Shown: positions 23,186 to 35,112 of the stretch, piece after piece
Position numbering within the stretch: position 1 is the stretch's first letter
Layout of the letters: every line of letters starts with the position of its first letter
Assembly: GCA_946699065.1 (NCBI GenBank)
Contig: CAMPDV010000112.1
Location: 558,001 to 622,000 of the forward strand
Length of the DNA: 64,000 nucleotides
Direction of reading: 5' to 3'
Origin: Loxodes magnus
Taxonomy: Eukaryota; Ciliophora; Karyorelictea; Loxodida; Loxodidae
The notes under the pieces: model-generated
The model's database searches: none
What the model saw: the letters and a program-made list of their open reading frames with translations, nothing else
Told to the model about the DNA's origin: nothing
Made by a program: the position numbers and the translations under genes

Positions 23186-24595
23186 ATGAGTTATTTTATT
23201 TATAAATTAAGCTGCTATTTTATAGACTATTAATTTAATAGATTTTTTTATTGGTAAGTTTAAAAAATGCTTAGTATTAATTTGATTATAGTTGATATTT
23301 AATTCCTAGGTTAGAAATTACTTATATGAACATTATGCTATTTTAATTATTGAGATTTAGATTCTTCTTTTATTAAATTAATTTGATTCTAGTAATTAGT
23401 TTAATTATTTCTATTGAATTTAAGATTCTTCCCTAAATCATTATTTTAGTTAAAAGCTAAACAGATCTTCATAAGTTATAATTTTCTTACTAGCATAAAT
23501 CTATCTCTAATTAGCATAAAATAGAATAATTCTACAAAGCTAATTAGTTCTTCAGTCTCTTTGATCTGTAATTTTAGTTTACAGGAATCCTTTTCTAATT
23601 TTATAGTCTAGATATCTTTGGCTATATTCTTTAAGTTTAGTTACCTTTTATCAACTTTTTATTTATTAAATAAAAGTCTGGCTTAATCTTTTATTGATTG
23701 GAAGATTGAAATAAGATATATAGTGAATGATACTATATTTGATAAATTAACTGATGAAGGAATATTATGCAACTAATTTTCTAAATATTATCAAATATTA
23801 GTCCTTATATTTTAATCGAACCACTTTCTTTATAACTGCGATACCCAAAATTTAAATTAGTGACTTGGTTTATCCTTTAAATAAGATTATAGTCTGTTAA
23901 TACTTATAAAGCAACTAGCTATTTGGCTAAGCTAAATAAATGGAGTTTTGAGATAGGTAAGACTTATCATAATATACTAATAGGTAACTTTTATCTTATG
24001 ACACTATTAGATAATAGAAATGTTCCTTCTATTTATTAAACTATTAGCATTTCTAGTTTGCTACTCTATTCTTAATTCATAGGTATACTTATAATCCTTT
24101 TGCTCTATTTTAAGATAAAATTAAATATATAAGAATAAATATCACTCATTTAATTATCCCTTTAGTAGCAATTACATAAATGTAAGAAACTAAAGATAGC
24201 TTATTAAGAAGGAAAATAAGTAATTTGATAGACTAACCAGCTATTATTAGTTTAGTTTGCTACACTTAACAGTAAGCCAGCTTATTTCATAAATTAAGAT
24301 ACTAATTAAATTATTAAAATAGTAAGAGAGTATCAAATACAGTTTAAAACAGAAGATTAACAAAAGATATTTTAATTAGTGGATACCACTAAGATGCTTT
24401 AGCTAAATATAATAACTAATTAAGCTATTATCAATGTAATATACTTAGTTATTAATAATCAAATCAAGGATACTTACTTTATAGTTAGTTTTATAATACA
24501 TTCATTTAATTGTGAAATAAACCACTTAAAAGAATAGAAAGCTAATTATTAAAATTTAGATAGTATTTTAACTTTCAAAAGGTACTAATTAAGTC
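23186..24595. repeat. repeat segment Z, copy 1
   Basis: 1410 bp is found in reverse complement at 35113-36522, near-identical over its length. It abuts the inner end of the right inverted-repeat arm: segment Z ends at 24595 and the arm begins at 24604. No gene seen inside; AT-rich. Confidence 0.92.
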
Positions 24596-25535
24596 ATTCA
24601 AACAGTCTGCTTAAATATTTCCAGTTTTCTCTTCTAAACTCATAAACTAATAGATCATCATCACCATTAAATTAAAATACCTTATTTGCACTTCACACAG
24701 GCTGCTTATTACTGTTATTAAATGAGTATGGATAATTCTATCCATACTTATATACATTCTTCAAATCATATAGTTATGTCTCTACTCATTAATTGTTTCC
24801 TCAAATCATAAACTGGCAAATGCTAGGTATAAATATTGCAGAAGTTTAAGCTCTTTGAAATAATTGCTGCTCACAAGTTACTCAATCATTCACATAATCT
24901 GCATATTGCTATATTTAGTTAGTCTTCAAACGATATCCATCTAGATTTCCTCCAAAAACATAAATCTGAGACTTCGTTTAATCACAACCAAATTAATTTA
25001 CTGGAGTTTTAATTTCCTTTATGCTTATAAATTTCTTAACTCTAGTCTCGAAAACTTCACATGCTTGAACACCTTAAAACTTTTGATTTACTCAATCTAA
25101 GCCCGAAATAATGTAAATAAGATTACGCTTATTATAGCATGTTCTGTGTCTAAACCTTTAGGACTGCATTTGATACTCTTAACTTTTCTAATAAGCATAA
25201 ACTGTAAACCTCTGCTGGTTTTAACTACGTCCTCCAGTTATAACAAGATGACTCTGATGAATCTACTCAACTTAAGTATTACAGTAGTCTATACTTACAA
25301 TATCAGCTAATTGTTTCTTAAACTAAGAAGTGCTAATTGAATAGCATTTAACTAGGCTAGAATTAAAGCAAACTGCTAGAAGAGACTAGAATTCCTCCTT
25401 TGCTCTTATATTAGAACATACTTCATATTTTATCACTCCTATTCCTATCCTACCTAGCAGCAAGGATCTCTATTATCGTAAAACATTCCTAAGAAATAAA
25501 ATTTTAACACACTGGCTTTTCTAATCATACTACAT
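24594..25535 (-). CDS. kelch-like protein, right copy
   Basis: Nearly identical to the left copy from ATG 25535-25533 through the GGRSQ, FGGNLDGY and NNQWVE kelch-type blades. The coding sequence then leaves the arm, and after WKYLSRL only Phe-Glu follow before TGA at 24596-24594. The stop is thus provided by the sequence at the junction with segment Z. The product is 313 aa against 363 aa for the left copy. Start uncertain, as for the left copy. Confidence 0.55.
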
Positions 25536-25708
25536 GCTAGACAGAGTTTTAAGAATTAATAAGGTAATTATAGAAGTAAAACTCAAAAGCAAATAAAGAA
25601 GAGATTTTAAACTAAGAAGGCTAAGGTACTTAGCTTTATTCCCCTGATTAACAGCTTTTTTAGTTCTTGTGCTTTATTACTAAAAAGTGATGGATAATAA
25701 AATGATAC

Positions 25709-26317
25709 TCAACAAAGCTATACAAATAGTACAATATAAGAATTAAATAAAGCTAACACTTATGGTGCATAAGTTTAAATTTTACTAGAATAATAAGCAA
25801 AAGATTGTTGCTAATATTAAACTTACTAAGGCTGATTATTTAAGTTGATATAAGATAGTTTAAGTCTACTAAGCAAATCTACTTGTTAGTAAAAAGTCCT
25901 TTATCCTTTCGAATTTTAATTAGATAACTAGTAGTTATTTTATATATTAGAAAGCTTATACTGCTTTATGGTTTAGCACTAGTTTTAAACCTAATTTATC
26001 TTCTAAAGCATCTTTTACTTGGAATAATTTCTAATTTTATAATCTCTGATAGCAAATTCATAAGCATCCAGTTTGTTTTAGCTTCTATAATACTTATTTT
26101 ATATTTAATGTATCAATATATATTTAACTTTCATTTCAGTATATCCCTTATATAGATATATACAAACATTTCTACCACAGTCAATCTACTCTATGTATCT
26201 ATTTCAGTTTTTAATTAAATTATTTTATTTTAAATCTTCAATTAGTTTCCCTTCAATAGCTTTAAGGACTGAAATTTGATTATACTTTTTAAGTAAGGCT
26301 TCATTAGGTAGATTCAT
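25709..26317 (-). CDS. hypothetical Q/N-rich protein, right copy
   Basis: Counterpart of 17138-17746: 203 codons from ATG 26317-26315 to TGA 25711-25709, with the same unknown Lys/Tyr/Asn/Gln-rich product. Because the two arms are almost identical throughout, conservation between them does not by itself prove coding function. The even codon use and balanced residues are the main support. Confidence 0.45.
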
Positions 26318-26687
26318 ATAGGAATTTACAGATCCTTAGATAGTTAGCAATAGTATTGAGTATCAGTTTTAATCAGTTTTATGTACCAATTACTGTCATT
26401 TAGTTCCTGCTTTAACTAAAAATAGTAAGATATAGCAGCTACTAATATAAATAGAGCGTTTTATGATGGTTATAGCAGTATTCTTTATAAGTAAGAAAGC
26501 AATGCAGATAGAACTAATTTTTAAAAGAGTTCTTGATCTGAAGTATTGTTGTACTAAACTAAGGAATATTGCTCTATTATTGGAAGTAGAAAGTAAATAT
26601 TTTGATATTTCTACTTTACTAGCCATTACTGTAAGCAGAGTAAGAATATCAAATTGCCAGCATATACTAAAAGCACTTAACTTATAT

Positions 26688-28491
26688 TCATTTAGGATTT
26701 TATAAATATATCCTTTATGTTCTATTAGCGTTTTAGTATGCTTGCTTCTTAAGTGACTCTAAGAGATGTAATTAAAATATATTTTATTTGATTAACTTTA
26801 GTTAAATGAAACGTTTCTAAGTCAAAGTTAATGAATATTGGCATAAATTAATAATTTAAGTCTGAAGGTTGAATAGCAAAGAGTCAAGCTTAGCTAACTC
26901 TTCTTGAGGATCTATTTCATCTGGCTAACCTTTATTTTGCTAGTAAACCATAAGCTTCTAATGCAACTGCTGATTATTAGTGGAGTAATTCTGAGATTTA
27001 GGCTAGAAACTCTAAGTTACAAATATATTTTCCTAGAGTAAAGGTTGATTCTAATCATGTATCATTGAGCTATCGGTTTCGTTCTAGATAGTACTAAGTT
27101 TTACTAACTCACTGCCTGTTTAATCCCAAGCTTCATTCATCATTTAATTGAAGTTTTTTTGCTTATTCTACACTAATTAAGGAATTTCCATTTGAGAAAC
27201 TGGTATAAACATACTTTCTCCAGAAAGACATCTTAAGTTATTCTGTTCAGGAAAGAGCATTTATTATTATGGACCTTCGATCTATTGAAACTACTAAAAA
27301 TGCTATTGAGGCATTAAATTTTAATTTGTGCTATAGTTTTTTTAAGGAAAGCTTATAGAAGACTATTGTAGAATCTTAACCTTGTTAAATTAATCCTCGA
27401 CATCTCTTGCTCTTATCTCGTTTCTCGGTTACTGTTATTAAAGTAGAAATCGATACTCGTTTTAATGCATAAGTTGCTCCTATATAAAAGCTTACCTAAA
27501 GGCTATTCATTTGCTTCTATAACTGCATTGTTTCTTATTAAATAGCATCTTTTATTTTTTAAAGCTCATTTTCGATATTAGGCATTTATTAGCTCTGCAT
27601 GACTGGTTAAATAGATGTCTCGGGCTGTTCTTTGAAAATGGTTTCTGCTCTTATGTTTTACGTACTTTCATAAAGTTTTATATTCCTTTTAGCAGGCTTC
27701 GTCTAAACGATAAAGTTCTCTTGTTATTCGTTATCGTTTGCATTGTTTGTTTCAGCATTTTCTTTAGGCTTTTCTTCTCTCTCAAAGGTTTCCTATAGTT
27801 CTTGGAGCTATTTTTTAATTCTTAATTCTTCTCGCAAATCTTCTTCTTCTCTTCGCTTCTTCTCTTCAAGTTGCTTTTATCTCTTGAAGTTTATTTACTC
27901 TTCTAGTGCTTTTTAGTACTCAACCCTCTATTGCTGCTACCTTTCTTCTAGTTTTTCATACAAGTTTTGTTCCTTAATCTGCTGTCACTATAATCCAGAC
28001 TAGCTTTCGTAGAAGTTTCTATTTATATCTTAATTAACAGCACTAACTCTATTAGCTATTATTTTTCCTTCAGCATCTCTCAAAGGTGCTCCAGCACCAG
28101 GTCTTCCAAATGGAAAATAAGTATCTTAATCTTAACTAACTGATACAGCACCTTTCCTCTACTATCTCTTATTCTACTCAGAGTCTTGAATCTATTTCAG
28201 TAAATCTTCCCGATATTTTTCTCTTCTATTTTAGGAGTTTTCAAGCCTTTACTAAGGAACATACTCAGGTACTGTTTATTAAGCATATTTCCTTCTAGTC
28301 TTTTACGATTATTTGTTCTAGTAATCTCTTATTATTTGTCCTTTATACTGCTCTTACAGTGCCTTTTGCTTACTTTCATATTACCCTAAATTTTCAAATA
28401 CAGTAGGTTCGCTTCCATCTTATAGGGGAGATTCCAATCTGTTAGTATACACTTTATGCCTAGTGCGTCTCATTGGAACATTTAGTTACAT
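26688..28491 (-). CDS. coiled-coil protein with FPFGRPG motif
   Basis: The complete copy: ATG 28491-28489 to TGA 26690-26688, 595 residues after removing a 16-nt intron (27480-27495). The N-terminal part (QLNVPMRRTRHKVYTNR..., KYREDLLKQIQDSEQNKR) leads to the conserved-looking motif DTYFPFGRPGAGAPLRD near residues 122-140. A long Glu/Arg/Lys/Gln coiled coil follows (ALEEQINFKRQKQLEEKKRR), then a Gln-rich, low-complexity second half. Short FGRPG-x-GAPLR motifs flanked by E/K/R helices are seen in some centrosomal and ciliary coiled-coil proteins, so a basal-body or axoneme role is plausible but unproven. It is transcribed away from the MORN gene across a 388-bp shared upstream region. Confidence 0.8.
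27480..27495 (-). other. 16-nt intron, right coiled-coil gene
   Basis: The coding-strand sequence is GTAAGCTTTTATATAG, identical to the left-arm intron. Removal is needed to continue the Gln-rich reading frame. Confidence 0.87.
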
Positions 28492-28879
28492 TTTTTAAAT
28501 CTCTCTTTATATTTATTTTAACTAGTAAGATCTAACTAGCAGCACAATACAAAGCTTTAATCTAAAGTAACTGATTTATTTATAAGCTATACTATATTAC
28601 TTTTTTCAGTTCTTAAACAGGAAGCTGTAAGAATATAACTTAAAGGTGATTAATAAGAAGAACTAGATGCAGGATACAGAAAATGATTTAAATATAGCGA
28701 TAAAGAGACAAGTTTAGCAAGAAGAGAGTTTAAAGTAATAGTGTTAATAGGTATAGGAAATTAATTATTAGTACAGTAAGTGAAAAGAATAACATTATAA
28801 AGATCTAGTTTTAATTCTTAAAGTAAATACTAAAATAAGATTAATAAATAGATATGCTTATTTACAGTTTAATAAGAAA
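28492..28879. promoter_or_regulatory. divergent promoter region, right arm
   Basis: 388 bp lies between the starts of the coiled-coil gene (-) and the MORN gene (+). The left arm retains only its MORN-proximal part. It is inferred to drive both genes; no motif is identified by eye. Confidence 0.5.
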
Positions 28880-30835
28880 ATGGGACAGCTTAACTGTAGT
28901 AATTGCAGTTGTAATTAGAGAGAAAATGATAACAAAAATGAGATTCATACCACAGAGATTGAAAAAAGATATATAATGTAGAACTAAGTTAATATGGCTA
29001 TTCCTTAAAGTGGAATTAATACTAGTAGAAAGAGGCATTAAAGTGCTACTAAAATTCAAGCTGCTTGAAAAGGATATATTGATAGAAAGTAATTTTAGCA
29101 TCTTTAGAAGAATCATAAATCAATTTCTAAATACTTTAGGTCTGATGAAATGAATGAGATCTAAAAGTTGAACTTAGATTATAAAACTTCTGAGAGGGAA
29201 AATAGAACTTATACTTTTAGATCTGGAGCTGTCTATAGAGGTTAGTGAAAAAATGGGATGCGAGATGGAAATGGTATTTAAACTTGGCCAGATGGAGCTA
29301 AATATGAAGGGTAATGGGAGAAAAACTAAGCTTGTGGAAAAGGAAAGTTTTGACATGTTGATGGTGATGTTTATGATGGTAAAATTTTTATTTCAGGATA
29401 ATGAAAGAATGATAAAGCTAATGGGAAAGGTATTTATGTACAAGTAAATGGAGCTAGATACGAAGGAGATTGGATAAATGATCTTCGAGAAGGATATGGA
29501 GTAGAAACATGGGCTGATGGTTCAAAATATGAAGGTAATTACAAAGTAGGAAAAAAGCAAGGCCAAGGAAAATAAGAATGGCCAGATGGCTCGAAATATG
29601 ATGGAAATTGGGTTAATAACAAAATTTCAGGTAAAGGTATTTACTCCTGACTAGATGGAAGAATGTATGATGGAGAATGGCTAAATAATAATATGCATGG
29701 TAAAGGTATTTATTTCTGGGCAGACGGAAGGAAATATGAAGGTTATTGATTTGAAGGAAAATAATATGGAGAAGAATGTTAAATTTTGCCAAATAGAACA
29801 TGTTAGAAAGAAATATGGGAAAACTCAAAAAATTTATAAGTCAGCAAATTTATTAATTCTTTTATTGCTTGTTATTCTAAGGAAAACAATGAAAAAAATC
29901 CAGAAATGGAAGAAAAGTCAAATGAAGTTGAAATAATAAATTTAGGCTTGACTACAGTTTCTTAAGAAAAAAAGAACTAATCTACTTAATTTTTAAAAGA
30001 TAGAAAAATTCCATAAGAAATACTGAAAATACTGAATAGATAATGAATGGAGAGTAAAAAACTATAAAAGATAGAAGAATTTGAATATAATAGTCCTTTG
30101 AAAACTTAGTAGATTAGAGTTGACTAGTTTCTAACTATAGAGAAGAACAATACTATTTATAATGGATAGGTTAAGGATGGGTAAAAGCATGGTTATGGAG
30201 TTCAGCAATGATTAGATGGATCATGATATGAAGGTATGTGAAAGAATGATAAAGCTAATGGACTAGGAAGACTTATATATGCCACAGGAGAATGTTATGA
30301 AGGAGAGTGGAAAGATTGAAAAGCTCATGGGTTAGGTAAGTATTAAGACTCTAAAGAAGGAAGATACATTGGATATTGAAACTAAGATATTTAAAACGGT
30401 TTTGGAATAGAGATATACACAGACTAATCAATGTATAGAGGTTAATTTAAAGAAGGTATGAAGCATGGATTTGGTTTACTTCTATTTCCTAATAACTCAC
30501 TGTATTGAGGCTAATTTTTAGATAATGACATGAATGGTTAAGGAATTTTTATATGAAATGATCTAAAAACTTATAAAGGCCAATGAGTGAAAAATAAAAT
30601 GCAAGGATATGGCATTAACATTCAGCCAGATGGTAGAAGGTATGAAGGACAACACTTTAAAGGTTTAAAGCATGGAAAAGGGAAACTTTTTAATATAAAC
30701 GGCAGTAGTTGGGAAGGAGAATTTATATAAGGAAAGTTAGAGGGAAGAGCTATATATAGAGATGAAGTAGGTAATGAAAAAGTAGCAATCTTCTAGAATG
30801 GGAAAAAGACGTCTTGGGTTGAAGATAAATAGTGA
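28880..30835 (+). CDS. long MORN-repeat protein, right copy (651 aa)
   Basis: The gene runs from ATG 28880 to TGA 30833-30835, which directly follows a sense TAG. The N-terminus [11 protein letters not shown] suits dual acylation, and an IQ-like motif (ATKIQAAWKGYIDRK) lies at about residues 59-70. Eight MORN repeats up to about residue 310 match the left copy, but one repeat is missing (KYEGEYK... through RYEG). The sequence then passes the arm edge (about 29830) into a 100-residue linker and about nine further MORN repeats (NTIYNGQVKDGQKHGYG ... [16 protein letters not shown]). The frame is continuous across the arm boundary. Probable membrane-anchored MORN scaffold. Either the left copy lost its 3' half, or the arm captured it. 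Confidence 0.88.
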
Positions 30836-32779
30836 ATTATACTAAGGTATAAAATAAAATTTCTTTGCTTTATATAGAATCTTAATTGTGAAAATTCTAC
30901 GAAAAGCTTATTACATCAAAAGGAGCTTCATATGTTCAACTATAATAAAATCATATCTGTTGTTGTACTCCTTTTATCTAATCTGTCTTTAAAAATTATT
31001 GCATAAGTTTTTGTTGATATAACTCAATGAATAGTTACTGTTGGAATTGAAAGTATTTGCTTCGCATAATATTGCTAAAAAACAAAATAATTAAGATCAT
31101 ATTGATTTATGAGCATTTATAAGTTAGTATCTATCTAGATTTTTTAAGAAGAGAATTGGAGTAAAGTTAGGAAATGCAAAATCCCTTTTACCTCTTAATT
31201 AAAATTCCCTTCTCAAATAAGGAGAGAGTTTGATTTTGAAGCCCAAATTTAGAACCTTACTATTATCAGTAATATTATATATACTTACATGTTAACATTT
31301 AAGTGTCTTAGCTTAAAATTTACATTATAAATTTATGTTTTCAGTTAAATTTTTCAAATACAGAGTCTCAAAATAACCTTTATCAGAAAAGTTATAAGAA
31401 TTGATGAAAAATAAATAATGGGATGAATGGAAATATTAAATTGGTGATTTTAATTGTTAAAGCACTTTAAAGTATAAGTATAATCAAATTATAAAGTCTT
31501 TGTTCCATAAAAGCTTAAGAGAGTCTTGATCCGTCAATGTTTATAAATATTCTTTCTACTTCAGCTTTGAAAGAAAATTTTACCAAGATTCAGAATCGAA
31601 AGACGTATTTTGAACTTGGCATTTTGAATAAGCATCAGTAAATATTTTAACACGTGGAATAATCTATCACCTCTAAGAGTCTTAAAATGTTCTTAATATT
31701 AAGTTATTTCCTTTTTAAATTTCACAGTAAACTTTTTCAAGATTATTAGAAAATTGCATCTAATTTTCTTCCAGTAATAAGAATTTCTCTAATTTTTAAG
31801 CTTTGCTTTATTCAATATTTTCAAGGCAAAATACTAATACTACAATTAATCGTTTTCATCTTACCAATTTCTACTTGCTAGCTTAACAACTCCAAAAAAT
31901 ATTGTCTAATTGTTTTCCCTAATTCGTAGAAGCTATTATCAACGAGATAGGTTATTTTTTGAATCTTCCCATTTTCATTTTTAGTTATTTCATTGGCATC
32001 TGTATCACAGACAACGAAATCCTACTCCTAGATTTATATATTTAAAAAATAAAACGACCATATACTTCAACATAGATTTTCAGATTTAAATAAAGTTCGA
32101 TACTACTTTTGAATCTGATTGATGGAAGAGTAGATAAATCATATTTTTAATCACATCAATGAGCTAATTTTCATATATCTTGTAAAATCTTGCTCGTGAT
32201 GCTATTTATAGAGATGCAATTATATTATAATAATAAGTCTTCAAATATATAATGCTAAGTAATATTGCAACTTAAATAAATCTAGGTCATTTTGTATTAA
32301 ATAAGGAGTAAAAATAATTTAGTTTCAAGATGAATTAGATTAGTAACCTTAAATTTATGCTTCTTTTGAAGGAAGAAAGTAAATTATTTTTATTAGCTTA
32401 GGAAAATTTTAAAGAGGATTATTACTGCTAGCAATATTGTTTTATTGTTGAAAGATATTATTTTTATCTCAAATTCAGTTGCTATTCATTGATAGTGATA
32501 AATACGATTAATAGGATGTAGTATATATCCTTTTTTTCTGTTCTCTTAAAATTCAATAGATTCAAATGAGAAGAAACTGAATAGCCATGATGATGTTATT
32601 TAAAGGGAATCATTTTTATCATACTATCCCATTTAAGTATTCTTCTATCATCTCTTTCTCAATCTGTTCAAAACATAATTAATAAAGATAAAATTTGAAA
32701 CTAAAGCTTAGATTGAAGTTAGATTTTAAGAGTAAAGGTTAATAAATTATATATACATTACTTATGATTGAAAAATTAG
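30836..32779. other. AT-rich spacer, nothing recognised
   Basis: About 1.9 kb without a convincing frame on either strand and without RNA genes. Confidence 0.45.
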
Positions 32780-35092
32780 GAAAAATTAGCCAAATTTATG
32801 TTAAATTTCTCTGTTAGCAACAATCTTAATTAGATCTCCAGTTTCTAATCCACATAAAAATGCCAATATTTACTCAGACAAGCATCTTTAACACATGCGT
32901 CTTAGAAATTTTGGATTTTATACTATTTGTTTTATCTTAGATTGTAAATAATGATTTAATTTTTATCACCTTTACTATTAGTGAGTCTTAATAGAAAATT
33001 GAAGCTTATATTGGATGAATGTGAAGAATATCTTCTTAAGTTTAGACTTATGAATGAGACAGATTTCTAAGTTGCGTTTTCTCTATTTTCTTTATGGCGA
33101 TTTCAGAATTGAAAATTGCTACTCATCCTAATCTTCTTGAATATTCACCAAAAACTATCTTTTATAAAGATTCTCAATTAAGTTTTTCTTTATATGCATT
33201 TTATAACTCAGTTATACTTTTTTAAGATATAATCTTCACTAGTGCTGTGTAGTATAAGCAAACCATCTAATTCTATACTAGCATATTTTTGAAGTATATC
33301 ACATACGCAGGAGCTTATTATTCCTAAGTTATGCTCATTTAGTGTTTTTTAAGGCTTTTCTTATATGGGAGCGTTCTAAGCATGTAATTCCCATACTGTT
33401 AGATAATTATCATAATTACCAGATACTAGAATGTTCTTACTCAAGCTCAAGCAAGGTACTATTAAATAGTGAAAACAAGCATTTTAAATAAATTTTCTGA
33501 CTATATCGAAATCAGTTTTAAAGAATTATCTCAATTTAAACGGGAGAAAATTATCTTACAATTCGGACTGCAAGCGAAATCTTGTGAATTCAGTAATATT
33601 TTTTCATAGAAAATAGATGCAAACTTGAGGGAGAATTTATGACTTATTTAGTGAAAAATTTCTGGATATTATTTACTCTAAGTACATTACTTTAAATGCT
33701 GCACCTTTACTCTCTTATCCTATAAAATTATTACTAGGCATTCTAAGCTGTGATAAAGAGCCACGATTGCTGAGTACTTTATTTCTATTCTAATTTTAAC
33801 TGGCTAAAGACTTATTCCAGGTTCATCCAATAAATCCAAGAAGCTTTATCCTTTTAAAAGTTTCGCTTTTCATAATTTTTTCTTCATATTTACAAACGCG
33901 TTTATCATCAATAGCATGATGAGAAATTATGCAATATACTTCTCTTTTAGCTTCTCATTATAAGACTTTAATAAAAGTATAAAAATTCGAAAGAACTAAA
34001 TATCTCCGAAACCGAAAATTGCTCCTTCAGGAATTATTATTTCGCATCCAAAATAAAAGCAAATCTGTTACCTTCTCGATGAACTCTCAGTTTTTACTCT
34101 AGCAACTTCACTAACTTCCTCTTGTTCAAAGTGCTACTCCGAGCTTCTAGTTAAATAATTAGTGTTAGTGATAAAGAAAGTTTAAATAAACTACTTTTTC
34201 AGGCAAAGAATTGTGAATAAGAGAGCTATTTTGAGATTACTCTTCTTAGCATTCATTTTCAGCATCTTCTTACTCTTAGTAATTTTAAAAAATAGTATTT
34301 CTCTTTATGTATCTTAAGTCTCTAAAAAATTTCTATTCTTATTCACTTAACTGTTTCTCTAAAAGTGATTGGAAAATTATTCTTGATTTATTTCTTATTC
34401 GAGTTACTTCCGACTTTACCTTGCTTTTCATAAAGAAATTATTCTAACATTTAGAATGCTAAAAATATCCCTTAGAATTATTCCAGTTATTTTCTATCTT
34501 GCTTTTTAATTATGTTTTTATACTTGATTCACTGCTGCTATCCATATATACCTTTTATCTTCTGCTTCTGCTTCTTATGTTCTTTTTCTTTTGTCTATTG
34601 CTATGAATCAATTAAATCTCTATTTAACTTTAAATTTTCCCTATTTCATCATGAAGTAAAGAAATTTAGCTTGCTTGCTGCTCGTAAAACTCCTTCTAGT
34701 TTCGAAGTATTCGTTCATTTACCTCTGAATGAAATAATTTTTGATAGGAAGCTAGACTGATTAGCCAGCTCTTCCAAACCTCTTCAATAAGATATTGTAG
34801 AATGCATCATCTAGTTCTTAAATTTCATTTTGAGGAGGTTTGTACAATTATAGTTCCTGAACAGCTGATTTTGCAAGTATAGTTAACTTATCTAAAATGT
34901 GCCTTGTCAGATACTGAGGTAAGGTCTAGTCTATATAATAAACAAATTCTTCATTTGCTTGGAAAGAATCATCTTTGGAGTGCCTACTTTGATGCTAAAA
35001 TAAAATTGTAAACCTTATTCCTCGTTAAAAATAAATTGATAATCTAGAAACTCTCCTTAATAACCCCTTTTTGTATAAGCTGGAAGATACAT
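32780..35092 (-). pseudogene. decayed BEACH/WD40-like gene
   Basis: Coding blocks on the minus strand follow one another but change frame several times. Near 35092 is MYLPAYTKRGYQGEF, then DQTLPQYLTRHILDKLTILA. Next come Gln/Lys/Ser-rich stretches, and around 34050 is FGCEIIIPEGAIFGFG, resembling the PH-like domain preceding BEACH domains. Near 33430 is a clear WD40 blade (LSKNILVSGNYDNYLTVWEL), and near 32880 a last blade (KDACLSKYWHFYVDQK). The distance between the PH-like and WD40 parts is too short for a whole BEACH domain (about 280 residues). The 5' end stops 20 bp from the edge of segment Z copy 2. I read it as a gene truncated by that rearrangement and decayed; unrecognised short introns could explain some shifts. 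Confidence 0.45.
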
Positions 35093-35112
35093 GTTTCTAA
35101 CTGACTAAAACT

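Larger units (their letters stand above)
24604..29830. repeat. right arm of large inverted repeat
   Basis: The reverse complement of 13852-18851. It is about 5.2 kb because it keeps about 0.3 kb, missing in the left arm, between the divergent coiled-coil and MORN genes. The outer end falls inside the MORN gene and the inner end inside the kelch-like gene. Confidence 0.93.
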
